From NCBI GenBank assembly GCA_024653355.1, contig JANLFQ010000001.1, positions 1,014,576 through 1,078,575 of the forward strand: a stretch of 64,000 nucleotides of DNA, given 5' to 3'. The notes under the pieces were generated by a model. The model worked only from the letters and a program-made list of their open reading frames with translations. It was not told the DNA's origin and did not search any database. Source of the stretch: a candidate division WOR-3 bacterium (GTDB taxonomy: Bacteria; Hydrothermota; Tepidihabitantia; Tepidihabitantales; Tepidihabitantaceae). The position numbers were made by a program, and so were the translations under genes. Below are positions 25,137-34,214 of this stretch, one piece after another; position 1 is the first letter of the stretch, and the number at the start of each line of letters is the position of its first letter.

Positions 25137-26855
25137 TTATCGGTTGACGGTCAGTTTGTGGGTTGCTGAACCCGCTGGACTCTCCAGCCGCACGAGATAA
25201 ACGCCCGCTGCCAGCGACTTCAGGTCAACCGCAACCCTTCCTGCTCGTGCCTCATCCGCCTGATACAGGTTGCGTACCAGCCGGCCTGTCGCATCGTACA
25301 GGGCGAGTTGCACTCGACCGGGGTTGGGTACCTGCCAGCGGATTTCAACCCGGTCGGTTACCGGATTGGTAAACACCAGCTGGGCGTTGCGCAGATTCGG
25401 GTTGAAACCTTCTTCCACACCGACCCCACCCTGCACCGAAGCCGAGATGAAAAATTCACCGTTGGTCCAGGCAATCCAGCCACCCGCAGCACCGTAATAA
25501 CTGCGAGCGTTACTGGTGTCGTCCGCAAGGGTCGTGGGATGACCCGAAGAGTTGACCGGTGCCACCGCCACATAGAACTCACCCGAAGGGAATATCAGGA
25601 GTGAGTCCAGGTCATAGGCAATAATTCTGCCGGGTGCACCGGCTGGCGCCTCAAGGTCCTCGGACTCGTAAAGCAGGGTTGAACCATCACCCGCGTAAAT
25701 TTTGAACCGGAAGGTGGAATCGGGCCAGGGGTAATTGGGATGGAGATAGAACTGGGTCCGAACCCTACCAAGACCCACCGGATACTGAACACCGAAGTCC
25801 GCCGGATTGAACTTCGTTGCCCGCTCTGGTCCTGCCCAGGTTATCCAGTACGGGTGGTTGTAATTTGCATACTCAATCCAGCGCGCAACGCTCAGGTCAT
25901 AGATAATGGTATCGTCGTTAGGATACTGCTCACCCACGGCTTCGGTCCACACATTAATCTGATAGGCACCGGTCACATTGGGAATACGCCAGGCCGGTGA
26001 GAAGTTCATCTGCGCGGTCTGACCCCGCTGCAAAGCAGCGGTTGTTGTCATCGTATCTTCATAGGTGTAACTCTCCGGACCGGTGATTTTCAGCCGCACC
26101 GGCGTGCCCAATGGTAACGGGTCGGTTCCTAAATTCTTGATTGTCGCCCGAATTGTCAGGTTGACATTCGGCAGCGTATCCATCGGCATATTGGTTGCGA
26201 ACCAGAGTGTTGCCGCATCGGTTGCAGGCGGGTCCCATTCAACCACCGAACGAATCAACCACTCGCCCCTTCGGGCATCTTCGCTGAAGGCACCACCCAG
26301 CAAACTCCACATCCGGTGCGAAGGTGCGTTGTTCGCCGCATCGATTGAAAGACCCGGACAGATGGGATAGGAGTCAACCTGAATGTAGAAGATGTAGTAG
26401 TTCGTGCCCACAATCGGCTCACCAATCGGCACATAGTTCCATTGACCACGGGTGATGTTCAGGGTGTCGGAATGCCAGATTTCGGTTCCTGGTGAACCGC
26501 CCGGACCATCATCGGCGTAAACCTTGACCATCGCCCGTGTGCCACCCGGAACCGGCCAGCCCGAGTAGAAGTGAATCAACGCCCCACTCAGGGTAAAACT
26601 GCTTGCCGGACTGATAAACTTCACCCCCCAGCCATTACCGCCCTGATTCCACGCCCAGGCGCTCGCCGGCATATTGTCATCGTACTTAAATGTGTCGGTA
26701 ACCGAGAAAAAAACCTCGGGTGCCGGCGGAAAGATTCCGGGCTCAGGGTCAGGAATCGTGTAATGATGGGTTGGTGTTGGGCTCAGCCAGCGCTCGCCAC
26801 TGGCGAACACCAGGCCAATGCCCAGTGCCAGACATACTAATGCTACCTTACGCAT
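25137..26855 (-). CDS. Large exported protein with CARDB-like domain and sorting-type tail
   Basis: 572 residues from the ATG at 26855, which has AAAGGAG upstream; 22 further in-frame codons upstream are leader. Residues 1-19 are a signal peptide (KVALVCLALGIGLVFASG). Residues about 50-190 are a jelly-roll-like domain containing YADDGPGGSPGTEIW, shared with the 20990-21757 protein. Residues about 230-320 resemble CARDB (IRATIKNLGTDPLPLGTPVR). A third beta domain follows. The tail shows VQLALYDATGRLVRNLY, SLAAGVYLVRLE and ends HKLTVNR. Probably extracellular or surface-attached; function unknown. Confidence 0.8.
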   Translation of the reverse strand: MRKVALVCLALGIGLVFASGERWLSPTPTHHYTIPDPEPGIFPPAPEVFFSVTDTFKYDDNMPASAWAWNQGGNGWGVKFISPASSFTLSGALIHFYSGWPVPGGTRAMVKVYADDGPGGSPGTEIWHSDTLNITRGQWNYVPIGEPIVGTNYYIFYIQVDSYPICPGLSIDAANNAPSHRMWSLLGGAFSEDARRGEWLIRSVVEWDPPATDAATLWFATNMPMDTLPNVNLTIRATIKNLGTDPLPLGTPVRLKITGPESYTYEDTMTTTAALQRGQTAQMNFSPAWRIPNVTGAYQINVWTEAVGEQYPNDDTIIYDLSVARWIEYANYNHPYWITWAGPERATKFNPADFGVQYPVGLGRVRTQFYLHPNYPWPDSTFRFKIYAGDGSTLLYESEDLEAPAGAPGRIIAYDLDSLLIFPSGEFYVAVAPVNSSGHPTTLADDTSNARSYYGAAGGWIAWTNGEFFISASVQGGVGVEEGFNPNLRNAQLVFTNPVTDRVEIRWQVPNPGRVQLALYDATGRLVRNLYQADEARAGRVAVDLKSLAAGVYLVRLESPAGSATHKLTVNR

Positions 26856-26916
26856 CACCACTCCTTTCGTTAACTTAAACGCCATTTTCTTAACACCGGC
26901 AACCTGCCGGCTGATA

Positions 26917-26945
26917 AGCATAACGGCATTCTTCTATAATGTCAA
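26917..26945 (-). promoter_or_regulatory. Promoter of the 25137-26855 gene
   Basis: Minus strand: TTGACA (26945-26940), 17 bp, TATGCT (26922-26917). The leader of about 55 bases carries a short CCGGC/GCCGG hairpin and the AAAGGAG site. Confidence 0.55.
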
Positions 26946-26960
26946 GCAGTTATCGCTTTG

Positions 26961-26988
26961 TTGACTCCGCTGTTCCCAGGGCTAATAT
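26961..26988 (+). promoter_or_regulatory. Leaderless promoter of the symporter operon
   Basis: TTGACT (26961-26966), 16 bp, TAATAT (26983-26988; an overlapping TATAAT lies at 26986-26991), eight bases to the ATG at 26997. Confidence 0.6.
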
Positions 26989-26996
26989 AATAATTT

Positions 26997-27110
26997 ATGA
27001 ACGGACCCTTCAACTGCCCCTGGCTCACATTCGGCGCGGTAATTGTTGCCCTGGGCAGCATCGTTGTCGCCCTGCTCTGGGCTATATTCACCCGCCTTGA
27101 GGACGACTAA
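26997..27110 (+). CDS. Symporter small accessory protein
   Basis: A 37-residue protein, MNGPFNCPWLTFGAVIVALG... ending FTRLEDD, with one transmembrane helix (about residues 10-30) and an acidic cytoplasmic end. The TAA stop is directly followed by the ATG of the SSS symporter. Short single-span proteins upstream of SSS symporters are known as symporter small accessory proteins. The gene has its own leaderless promoter, which supports it being real although it is far shorter than usual gene-calling limits. Confidence 0.7.
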   Translation: MNGPFNCPWLTFGAVIVALGSIVVALLWAIFTRLEDD

Positions 27111-28529
27111 ATGAACCCGACGCTTATCTACGGCCTGACGCTGTTTCTTTATCTTGCGACGCTGTTTGTGATTGGTGTCATCACCAGTGCCCGGATGAAA
27201 CGCTCGGCTGAAGGTTTTTATCTCGGCTCCCGTTCGCTTGGACCTTGGGTCACCGCCTTCTCCTTCGTTGCCGCCTACTTCTCTTCGGTGGTCATCATCG
27301 GTGGCGGCGGGTTCGGTTACAAATACGGCATGGGTACCATCTGGATTGGTGCCACCAATGTCCTCATCGGCACCTTACTCGCCTGGATTGTACTCGGCAA
27401 AAGGACCCGCACCCTGACCGCCAAACTTCACGCCCTTACCCTGCCCGACCTCATCGGCAAACGGTACCACTCGCCGGAAGCAAAACTGTTTGCCGCCTTC
27501 ATCATCGGGCTCTTTCTCACCATCTACAGCGTCTCGGTCCTTCAGGGAATGGGACACTCCTTCTCGGTATTGATGGATTTACCCTACATCTATGGACTGT
27601 TGATTTCCGGCGTTGTCATCATCGTCTATGTCGCACTGGGCGGTTATCTCGCTGTGGTCTGGACCGGATTTTTTCAAGCCTGGGTGATGATTGTCGCCCT
27701 AATTCTTCTGACCGGCGCTTCGGTTGTTCGTGCCGGCGGTCTTAACCAGTTGTTCGCCCGACTGAGCGCAATTGAAGGCGGTAAATTTGTCCAGACCCCG
27801 GGCAGTTGGGGCTGGGCTGGACTCCTCTCCTACTCGGCGATTGTCAGTTTTGGCGTCTGGGGAATGCCGCAACTGGTCAGCCGTTTCTACTCCATCAAAA
27901 CCGTTCGGGTTTTGAAACTGGGAACGGTTCTCGCAACCGCCGGTGCCGCAATGGCGCTTTTGCCCTATTTCAACGGTGCTGTAGCGCGGCTCTTCTTCCC
28001 CAACCTTGCCAATCCCGACCAGGCAATTCCCCATCTCGTGAAAACCGCCCTGTCACCGGCGGCAGGCGCCATCTTCCTCACCGGTGTTGTTGCTGCGGGA
28101 ATGTCAACATTCGCCGCGGTTCTCATCACCGCCGCCAGTGCTATTGTCAAGGACCTGCTGCGCGACAGTTTCGGCGCCCGTTTTACCCCGGAAAAAGAGG
28201 TCACCATCTCCCGTCTCGTTGCCGCGGGCATCGGCACCATTGCCTTCCTCATCGCCATCAAGCCACCGGCAATGATTCTCGTCATCACCGGCTTTTCCTG
28301 GGCGGTTATTGCGGCAACAACCCTCTGGCCCTACCTTTTTGGACTCTACTGGCACCGGCCGAGCCGGGTTGCGGCATTCACCTCAATGCTTGCCGGCAGC
28401 AGCACCGCCTTAATCTGGATGGCATTGAAAAACCCGGGCCGTATCCATGGATTTATTCCGGGAATAGTTGTCAGCCTCATCGTATTTGTACTGATGGCGC
28501 TGATATTCCCGGCACGCCATAAACATTGA
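27111..28529 (+). CDS. Sodium:solute symporter (SSS family)
   Basis: 472 residues with about 13 membrane spans and SSS-family features: FYLGSRSLGPWVTAFSFVAA, GGFGYKYGMGTIWIG, VVWTGFFQAWVMI and GAIFLTGVVAAGMSTFAAVL in the sodium-site region. These carriers take up small organic solutes with Na+. The substrate (amino acid, carboxylate, pantothenate or other) is not evident. Translationally joined to the 37-residue accessory protein upstream. Confidence 0.9.
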   Translation: MNPTLIYGLTLFLYLATLFVIGVITSARMKRSAEGFYLGSRSLGPWVTAFSFVAAYFSSVVIIGGGGFGYKYGMGTIWIGATNVLIGTLLAWIVLGKRTRTLTAKLHALTLPDLIGKRYHSPEAKLFAAFIIGLFLTIYSVSVLQGMGHSFSVLMDLPYIYGLLISGVVIIVYVALGGYLAVVWTGFFQAWVMIVALILLTGASVVRAGGLNQLFARLSAIEGGKFVQTPGSWGWAGLLSYSAIVSFGVWGMPQLVSRFYSIKTVRVLKLGTVLATAGAAMALLPYFNGAVARLFFPNLANPDQAIPHLVKTALSPAAGAIFLTGVVAAGMSTFAAVLITAASAIVKDLLRDSFGARFTPEKEVTISRLVAAGIGTIAFLIAIKPPAMILVITGFSWAVIAATTLWPYLFGLYWHRPSRVAAFTSMLAGSSTALIWMALKNPGRIHGFIPGIVVSLIVFVLMALIFPARHKH

Positions 28530-28548
28530 AAAGACAAAGGAGATAAAA

Positions 28549-30555
28549 ATGAAAAACCCAACATCACTTGTAATTATGATGCTGATGGCGGGCGTTAGCC
28601 TTGCCCAGCCATTAACCGAAGGCAAATTTCTGCCTTTCGAGCCACCGATTTATACATTTGCCGAATCAACCCACCACTTTGATGTCCGTCACTACACAAT
28701 TGACCTTGACCTGCCGATGAACTCAAGGGCGATGAGCGGCCACACCCGGGTGGAACTTATCGCCCGCCATAACAACTTTGACACCTTCAGTCTCCATATG
28801 GTCAACCTCATCTGCGACTCGGTGCGCCGGGAGAACAACACCTGCACCTTTACGCAAAGTAGCGGCCGCCTCCTCATCGACCTGGACCGGGAGTTTGCCA
28901 ATGGCGAATCGCTTGCCGTTGACATCTACTATCACCGCAACTCCACGATTCAAAACCGCGGCTTCTTTTATTACAGCCGGGGAACACAGGGTATCCCTCA
29001 CGCTATCTGCTACTCAACAACCGAACCTTCTGATGCCCGCTACTGGTTCCCCTGCTTTGACGAACCCTGGGATAAGGCGGAACGGGGCTGTCGGGTCAAC
29101 ATCACCACTCCCGACTCCTTCTCGGGTTGTGCCAATGGCGTTCTCGACAGCGTCACCATCGCCGGCGGCAAAAAAACCTGCTGGTGGACCCACCGCTATC
29201 CAATCAGCACCTACCTCGTAACCTTTGCCGCCTCAAAATGGGCAACTTTCAAACAGTGGTTTTATCCGGCGCCTAATGAGTCGCTCTATATCCAGAACTT
29301 CGTCTGGCCCGAAGACTCCAGCCTTGCGGTCAACGCCTTTCGCAATGTCCCTGATATGATGGGGTTCTTTTCCGACTCCTTACGCTATGGACCCTACCCA
29401 TTTGCCACCGAAAAGTATGGCCATGTGGTCGCATATCCATTTCAATGGGGCGGGATGGAAAATCAAACCCTGACGATGGTCCACCGCTACTGGATCCAGC
29501 GGGGCAATGACAACGGCATTGCTCACGAACTTTCCCATCACTGGTGGGGTGATATGGTGACCTGCCTTGACTGGGGCAACATCTGGCTCAATGAAGGGTT
29601 TGCCACTTACTCCGACGAACTCTACACCTGGCATCAACAGGGGCTTGCCGCTTTCAAAAGCCTGATTCAAACCCGGGCACAGGACTACTTTGATGAAGAA
29701 GCACAGGACCCGCACCCGATTTACAACCCGCCCGCGGGCCACGAATTCGACTGGGGCCACTCCTACTGCAAAGGCGCCTGGGTCCAGCATATGCTCCGCT
29801 ATGTGGTCGGCGACACGGTCTGGAACGCGCCCGGCATATTCTTCCGTGCCCTGCGCGCCTACGGCGACAGTTTTCGCTACGGTAACGCCAACACCGAAGA
29901 CTACCGCCGAATTTTCGAAAGGATGACCAGCATGGATTTAAACTGGTTCTTTGACGAATGGGTTTACAGCCTCGGCTATCCCAACTATCAGATTGGCTGG
30001 TGGGCACAGGAAACGCCGGACGGATGGCAGGTGATTGTTGACCTTGCCCAGGACAATATGAATGGCGCTCCGACAACCTTCCACATCCCGGTTGAGGTGA
30101 AAATCACCTATACCGGTGGTGACACAATTATCCGCTATCCGGTGACCGAAAACCCGCAGCGCAATGTGTTCATCGTACCGGCACAGCCCCACTCCTTGGA
30201 GTTTGACCCGAACGAATGGATTCTTGAACAGCACAATGTGACTGTCGGTCTTCAGTCCGGCCCGGACAGAAAACCCGAATTCAGCCGGCACGAACTCTAC
30301 CTCCACTCAACCCCTAATAAATGGCTCACCCTCATCTATGACCTGCCCCGGACCGAAAATGTCCGGCTCGAAATCTTTACCCCGACCGGCAGAAAGGTGA
30401 AAACATTAATTACCGGCACACAGACCGCTGGTCGCTATCGGCTCGAATGGCACCGTGTTGATGATTATGGCAACCATGTTCCTGCCGGCACCTACTTAAT
30501 TCACCTTACCGCCGGTGGCAAAAGGCTGACGAAAAAGTTTGTGCTGATGAATTAG
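28549..30555 (+). CDS. Secreted M1-family aminopeptidase with sorting-type tail
   Basis: 668 residues, signal peptide 1-19 (LVIMMLMAGVSLAQ). The N-terminal M1 saddle domain is followed by an intact catalytic site: GGMEN (301-305), the zinc ligands HELSH (326-330) and Glu349 in WLNEGFA, so it should be an active zinc aminopeptidase. The tail, about residues 580-668, is a sorting-type domain: VRLEIFTPTGRKVKTLI, VPAGTYLIHLT, end KKFVLMN. AAAGGAG precedes the ATG. It follows the symporter, consistent with peptide or amino-acid scavenging. Confidence 0.92.
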   Translation: MKNPTSLVIMMLMAGVSLAQPLTEGKFLPFEPPIYTFAESTHHFDVRHYTIDLDLPMNSRAMSGHTRVELIARHNNFDTFSLHMVNLICDSVRRENNTCTFTQSSGRLLIDLDREFANGESLAVDIYYHRNSTIQNRGFFYYSRGTQGIPHAICYSTTEPSDARYWFPCFDEPWDKAERGCRVNITTPDSFSGCANGVLDSVTIAGGKKTCWWTHRYPISTYLVTFAASKWATFKQWFYPAPNESLYIQNFVWPEDSSLAVNAFRNVPDMMGFFSDSLRYGPYPFATEKYGHVVAYPFQWGGMENQTLTMVHRYWIQRGNDNGIAHELSHHWWGDMVTCLDWGNIWLNEGFATYSDELYTWHQQGLAAFKSLIQTRAQDYFDEEAQDPHPIYNPPAGHEFDWGHSYCKGAWVQHMLRYVVGDTVWNAPGIFFRALRAYGDSFRYGNANTEDYRRIFERMTSMDLNWFFDEWVYSLGYPNYQIGWWAQETPDGWQVIVDLAQDNMNGAPTTFHIPVEVKITYTGGDTIIRYPVTENPQRNVFIVPAQPHSLEFDPNEWILEQHNVTVGLQSGPDRKPEFSRHELYLHSTPNKWLTLIYDLPRTENVRLEIFTPTGRKVKTLITGTQTAGRYRLEWHRVDDYGNHVPAGTYLIHLTAGGKRLTKKFVLMN

Positions 30556-30560
30556 CGGCT

Positions 30561-31040
30561 TTACTCCTCGTCCGGCTCGTCTTCCGGTATCGGAACGCAT
30601 GTTGTTCCGGCGGCATCGTCCCCAATCAACACCAGTTCCAGATTCATCTTCTGCAACTTCTGTTTCAGGGACTCGGTGAGCACCATAACCCGGAACTGCT
30701 GCCAGCGTCGTAACTCCTCAGGCTCGGTTTCCAGCACCGACCGGAACCGACTGAATATCCTACCCTCTTTAACCGCCGCCTTCAGTTTTGCCTTCAAATC
30801 CGCCCGGCTTACCGTTTCAATAAACCGGTTTATCATCTCAATACCCTGAGCCCTTGTTTGCGGAACGAGCCGGACATACTGCTCCGGATTCGCTCTGACC
30901 CGGGCAAGGATCTCATCCCGGTTAAAACTGAAAACCGGAATCACATCACCGGTCTTGAGGTCCAGATAATGGGCGGTCTCCTTCATCTGATTCGTCAACG
31001 CAAAAAGCAGGTCCCGCTCCAGAACATAAACCTTACGCAC
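30561..31040 (-). CDS. UPF0158 family protein
   Basis: 159 residues. The N-terminal block HYLDLKTGDVIPVF, the central FIETVSRADLKAKLKAAV and GRIFSRFRSVLETEPEELRR, followed by WQQF, match UPF0158, a family of unknown function with a mixed alpha/beta fold. The GTG start at 31040 lies six bases after a -10 box, so it is probably leaderless with its own promoter. Confidence 0.75.
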   Translation of the reverse strand: MRKVYVLERDLLFALTNQMKETAHYLDLKTGDVIPVFSFNRDEILARVRANPEQYVRLVPQTRAQGIEMINRFIETVSRADLKAKLKAAVKEGRIFSRFRSVLETEPEELRRWQQFRVMVLTESLKQKLQKMNLELVLIGDDAAGTTCVPIPEDEPDEE

Positions 31041-31046
31041 CTGACA

Positions 31047-31074
31047 ATTTTAGCATCGCCCAACCACCAGTCAA
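31047..31074 (-). promoter_or_regulatory. Leaderless promoter of the UPF0158 gene
   Basis: Minus strand: TTGACT (31074-31069), 16 bp, TAAAAT (31052-31047), six bases to the GTG at 31040. The -35 box lies directly against the end of the upstream FG-GAP gene. Confidence 0.7.
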
Positions 31075-31079
31075 ACTGA

Positions 31080-32147
31080 CTACCGCCAGTAAAACGGCTC
31101 TTCGGGATAAAAGTAAAAGATATTGCCGCGCAACTCCAGCCAGCCATTCTGTCCCTGATACCGAAACCGGCAGATTAAACCGCTCAGGCGCTGGGCTGAT
31201 GGCTTCAACCGCAACAATCGCCACGCGCCGTCCTGCAAAGCGGCAAAACTCTTTGCCGGACCGCCTGGTCTTGACCCGGGCACAAAGAAACCATAAGCGA
31301 CCAGGGTATCGCCAACATTAAAAAGCTGCAACCGTCCTGCGGGCAACACCTCCTCCTTGGAAAACCAGTCCCGCGCCGGAAAAGGCGTAAAAGTAAACGC
31401 AAAAGAGTCCGGGCTTACCGCATAAACCGCACCGTAAACTCCCGGCTTTACCCTTTTCTCCTCGCTTCCCAGAATCACCGGCGTCCCGGGATAATCTTCC
31501 AGCCGTGCCGCACCCAAAAGAAAAAACCGTAAATCCTTCTCATCAGTTAAAATCTCCACTGGCTTCCCCTTCAACACCAAACCACCATCCTGCCAACAGA
31601 GAATCTTCACCACCTGCCTATTCCCAAGAGAATCAAAAACGGTCTCAAGCAGCGCCAATTCAGGAAAAGAGTCACCGTCAACATCGGCAATCACCGCACC
31701 CTCAACCGCGCCCGCTGAAAAATCGACCGTTCGCTCCTCACCGGTCAACTCCAAAATCCGGACCGAATCACCTCCCACCAGAACAACCTCATAGAACTGG
31801 TCAAGGTCAAAATCCCCAACCGCTGCCACATCCGAACCAACCCCAACACTCAACCCCTTTGGCTCAAGGGTCAAATTGGACCGCCACACCGGCTCAAAAC
31901 CCCGGGCACCAACTTTAAGCAAAACCAGCCGGGAAACAACCGCTTTCGTTTTGGTCTTGTCATCAAGGGTAAACAGGTTCACTTCGCCCAAACGCTGCGC
32001 AACTAACACCTGCTCATTAGAATCAGAAAAAAACGGACCGGCGGTTAAACTTATCACCGACTCAACCGGACATCGGCCAAGAAGCAAAACCGTATCGGGC
32101 ACCGTTACCGGGCTCAAAACCAGAACAAGAAAACTCCACCACACCAC
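31080..32147 (-). CDS. Exported FG-GAP-like repeat protein
   Basis: 355 residues from the GTG at 32147, giving a clean signal peptide (MVWWSFLVLVLSPVTV). The body carries degenerate FG-GAP/integrin-type calcium repeats such as AAVGDFDLDQFYEVVLVG and VIADVDGDSFPELALLE, which form a beta-propeller. There is no sorting tail. The longest open frame begins at a TTG at 32180, but that TTG is the first part of the TTGACA -35 box, so it cannot be the start. Function unknown. Confidence 0.65.
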   Translation of the reverse strand: MVWWSFLVLVLSPVTVPDTVLLLGRCPVESVISLTAGPFFSDSNEQVLVAQRLGEVNLFTLDDKTKTKAVVSRLVLLKVGARGFEPVWRSNLTLEPKGLSVGVGSDVAAVGDFDLDQFYEVVLVGGDSVRILELTGEERTVDFSAGAVEGAVIADVDGDSFPELALLETVFDSLGNRQVVKILCWQDGGLVLKGKPVEILTDEKDLRFFLLGAARLEDYPGTPVILGSEEKRVKPGVYGAVYAVSPDSFAFTFTPFPARDWFSKEEVLPAGRLQLFNVGDTLVAYGFFVPGSRPGGPAKSFAALQDGAWRLLRLKPSAQRLSGLICRFRYQGQNGWLELRGNIFYFYPEEPFYWR

Positions 32148-32152
32148 AGACA

Positions 32153-32180
32153 AAAATACTTGCCTCTTAAAAAATGTCAA
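32153..32180 (-). promoter_or_regulatory. Leaderless promoter of the FG-GAP gene
   Basis: Minus strand: TTGACA (32180-32175), 16 bp, TATTTT (32158-32153), five bases to the GTG at 32147. Confidence 0.65.
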
Positions 32181-32194
32181 CCGGGTGAATTGGT

Positions 32195-32223
32195 TTGACA
32201 GCGGGCACGCTTTCTCCTATTCT
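32195..32223 (+). promoter_or_regulatory. Promoter of tRNA-Ser
   Basis: TTGACA (32195-32200), 17 bp, TATTCT (32218-32223), with the mature tRNA beginning 16 bases later. Confidence 0.6.
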
Positions 32224-32239
32224 ACTATAAACCGGCAAC

Positions 32240-32330
<91 letters not shown>

Positions 32331-32561
32331 TTAAAAATGATTCTGCTGGCTCGCCTGCCGATTTCAGAGGCAAAATTGATTTTTGTCTCTATTTTGCGAA
32401 GCAAACCGCTAGCAGGGGACTTTTCTTTTTCTTGACTGTTCTTGACTGAATTCATTTTATTTGATAATAAATAATATAGATGTTAAAATACCATTTATCA
32501 TTCTACTGCCAAAACTTTATTAGTATCACAAGGAAAAAAGTTATCAGCGGAAACATAAAAA

Positions 32562-32666
32562 ATGAGACCAAAACCAGGCTTAAATCAAGACAATTTGGCA
32601 CAGAAGGTGGATATAAAATACACTACTCTTATGAAGGTCGAGAGTGAACATGCAAACCAAAGTTAA
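32562..32666 (+). pseudogene. Truncated XRE-type HTH regulator
   Basis: A 34-codon frame contains GLNQDNLAQKVDIKYTTLMK, a clear helix-turn-helix of the XRE family, followed by VESEHANQS and a stop. Upstream in another frame is KKVISGNIKN, matching how such small regulators usually begin, so a frameshift near 32562 is likely. The C-terminal half is missing; the frame runs into radC. No other feature explains 32330-32560, which is AT-rich and contains a possible promoter (TTGACT 32442-32447). Confidence 0.45.
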
Positions 32667-33330
32667 AAAAACAATTAAAGAATTGCCAAAGGTTGAGAGA
32701 CCAAGAGAAAAATTAATGCAGTATGGGCCAGAAAAACTTTCTAATTCTGAACTTTTAGCTATTCTTTTGAGGTCGGGGACAAAGGAAGACAATGTCGTTG
32801 AGTTATCAAATAAAATTTTAAAAAGATTTGGTGCTAATGAATTGCCAGATTTAACTTTTGCTGATTTAAAGAATTATCCGGGTTTAGGTCCAGCCAAAGC
32901 CTGTGAAATTGTTGCCTGCTTTGAGCTTGGCAAAAGACTGCTTAAAGGTAAAAAAGCAGAGATATATTTAAAACCAAAAGATGTCTGGGAAGAATTAAAA
33001 GATTTGCGAGACCACAAAAAAGAACATTTTGTAATTTTTTATCTCGATAGTAGAAACCAAGAAATTAAAAGAGAAATTATTTCCGTTGGTTCGCTTAACG
33101 CCAATTTAGTCCACCCGCGAGAAGTATTTGAACCAGCAGTTAGAAATTTAGCCGCCCAAATTATTTTAGCCCATAACCACCCATCAGGCGATCCCGAACC
33201 ATCGGAAGATGATTTAGAAATTACCAAGAGATTAGTTGAATCAGGAAAAATTTTAGGTATAGAAATCATAGACCATATTATTGTTGTTAAAAATGGCTTC
33301 TTGAGTTTTAAGGAAAAAAAATTAATTTAA
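32644..33330 (+). CDS. radC: RadC family JAB-domain protein
   Basis: 228 residues from a GTG (or 226 from the ATG at 32650). The N-terminal helix-hairpin-helix domain has SNSELLAILLRSGT and NYPGLGPAKACEI. The C-terminal JAB1/MPN metalloprotease-like domain has the complete zinc motif HNHPSGDPEPSEDD (His177, His179, Asp190). RadC proteins are common on mobile elements; the DNA-repair role once proposed is doubtful. The wording of the sequence (LVHPREVFEPAVRNLAAQII) reminds me of RadC proteins of Patescibacteria (CPR). First intact gene of the island. Confidence 0.92.
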   Translation: MNMQTKVKKTIKELPKVERPREKLMQYGPEKLSNSELLAILLRSGTKEDNVVELSNKILKRFGANELPDLTFADLKNYPGLGPAKACEIVACFELGKRLLKGKKAEIYLKPKDVWEELKDLRDHKKEHFVIFYLDSRNQEIKREIISVGSLNANLVHPREVFEPAVRNLAAQIILAHNHPSGDPEPSEDDLEITKRLVESGKILGIEIIDHIIVVKNGFLSFKEKKLI

Positions 33331-33338
33331 ATTTTTCT

Positions 33339-34214
33339 ATGCCAATATTTCGAATAAAAAACAATAAAATAAGACAATTAAAGGCCTCTAGCTTCAAGAA
33401 CGAAAAAGAGCTGCAAACTTTAGTTGAGAATAATTTGGAAGAAATTTTTGGAGCGAGATTCATTTTTTCTGAATATCAGACTGGCGAGAAACATGGCGGG
33501 AGGATTGATACATTAGGATTAGATGAAAACAATTCGCCGGTTATTATTGAATACAAGTGGGGCGAAAAAGATAATATTATCAATCAGGGGCTTTTTTATC
33601 TCGATTGGCTTGTTGATCATAAAGGAGATTTTCAAATCCTTACAGAAAATAAATTAGGCAAAAAAGTAAAAATAGATTGGAGCCAGCCGAGATTAATTTT
33701 AGTCGCTTCATCGTTTAATAAATACGATAAATATGCCATTAATAGAATGTCCGAAAATATCGAACTTTGGACATATACTTTATACGAAAATGGTATTTTA
33801 GAAGTTAACCTCGAAAGAAGTTCACAAGCCAGCGATAAAAAAGGAAGGCGTATAACAAGGATAGAAGATGCAAAATATAATTTGAATTACCATCTTAATA
33901 AAACATCAAAAGATTTACAGAAAAAGTTTATGGAAATAAGAGAGAAAATTTTGGAATTGCCTAGTGTTCAGGAAAAACAGGAACAAAAAAGTGGTATTAC
34001 ATATAGAACAACAAAAAGTTTTGCTCGTTTTGAATTTAGTAAAAATTCTATAAATTTACTTTTGCGTAAACCGAAGTATAATGATCCGAAAAAATTAGTC
34101 AGGGATGTGACTGCTTTTGAGTGGGGTTATAAAGGGTTAGTTAAAATTGATAAAGAAACCGATGTTGATTATTTATTGCGCTTAGTAACACAATCTTACC
34201 AAGAAACATTATGA
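33339..34214 (+). CDS. PD-(D/E)XK nuclease with DUF5655-like C-terminal domain
   Basis: 291 residues. The N-terminal part has a nuclease core: Glu29, GRIDTLG with Asp57, then VIIEYK with Glu71 and Lys73, the D-(X)n-ExK catalytic pattern of NucS/DUF91-like enzymes. The last 110 residues (YRTTKSFARFEFSKNSINLL) resemble the DUF5655 domain. It overlaps the following methyltransferase gene by four bases (ATGA), so it is part of the restriction-modification operon and probably a DNA-targeting component. It carries no ATPase motif. Confidence 0.72.
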   Translation: MPIFRIKNNKIRQLKASSFKNEKELQTLVENNLEEIFGARFIFSEYQTGEKHGGRIDTLGLDENNSPVIIEYKWGEKDNIINQGLFYLDWLVDHKGDFQILTENKLGKKVKIDWSQPRLILVASSFNKYDKYAINRMSENIELWTYTLYENGILEVNLERSSQASDKKGRRITRIEDAKYNLNYHLNKTSKDLQKKFMEIREKILELPSVQEKQEQKSGITYRTTKSFARFEFSKNSINLLLRKPKYNDPKKLVRDVTAFEWGYKGLVKIDKETDVDYLLRLVTQSYQETL

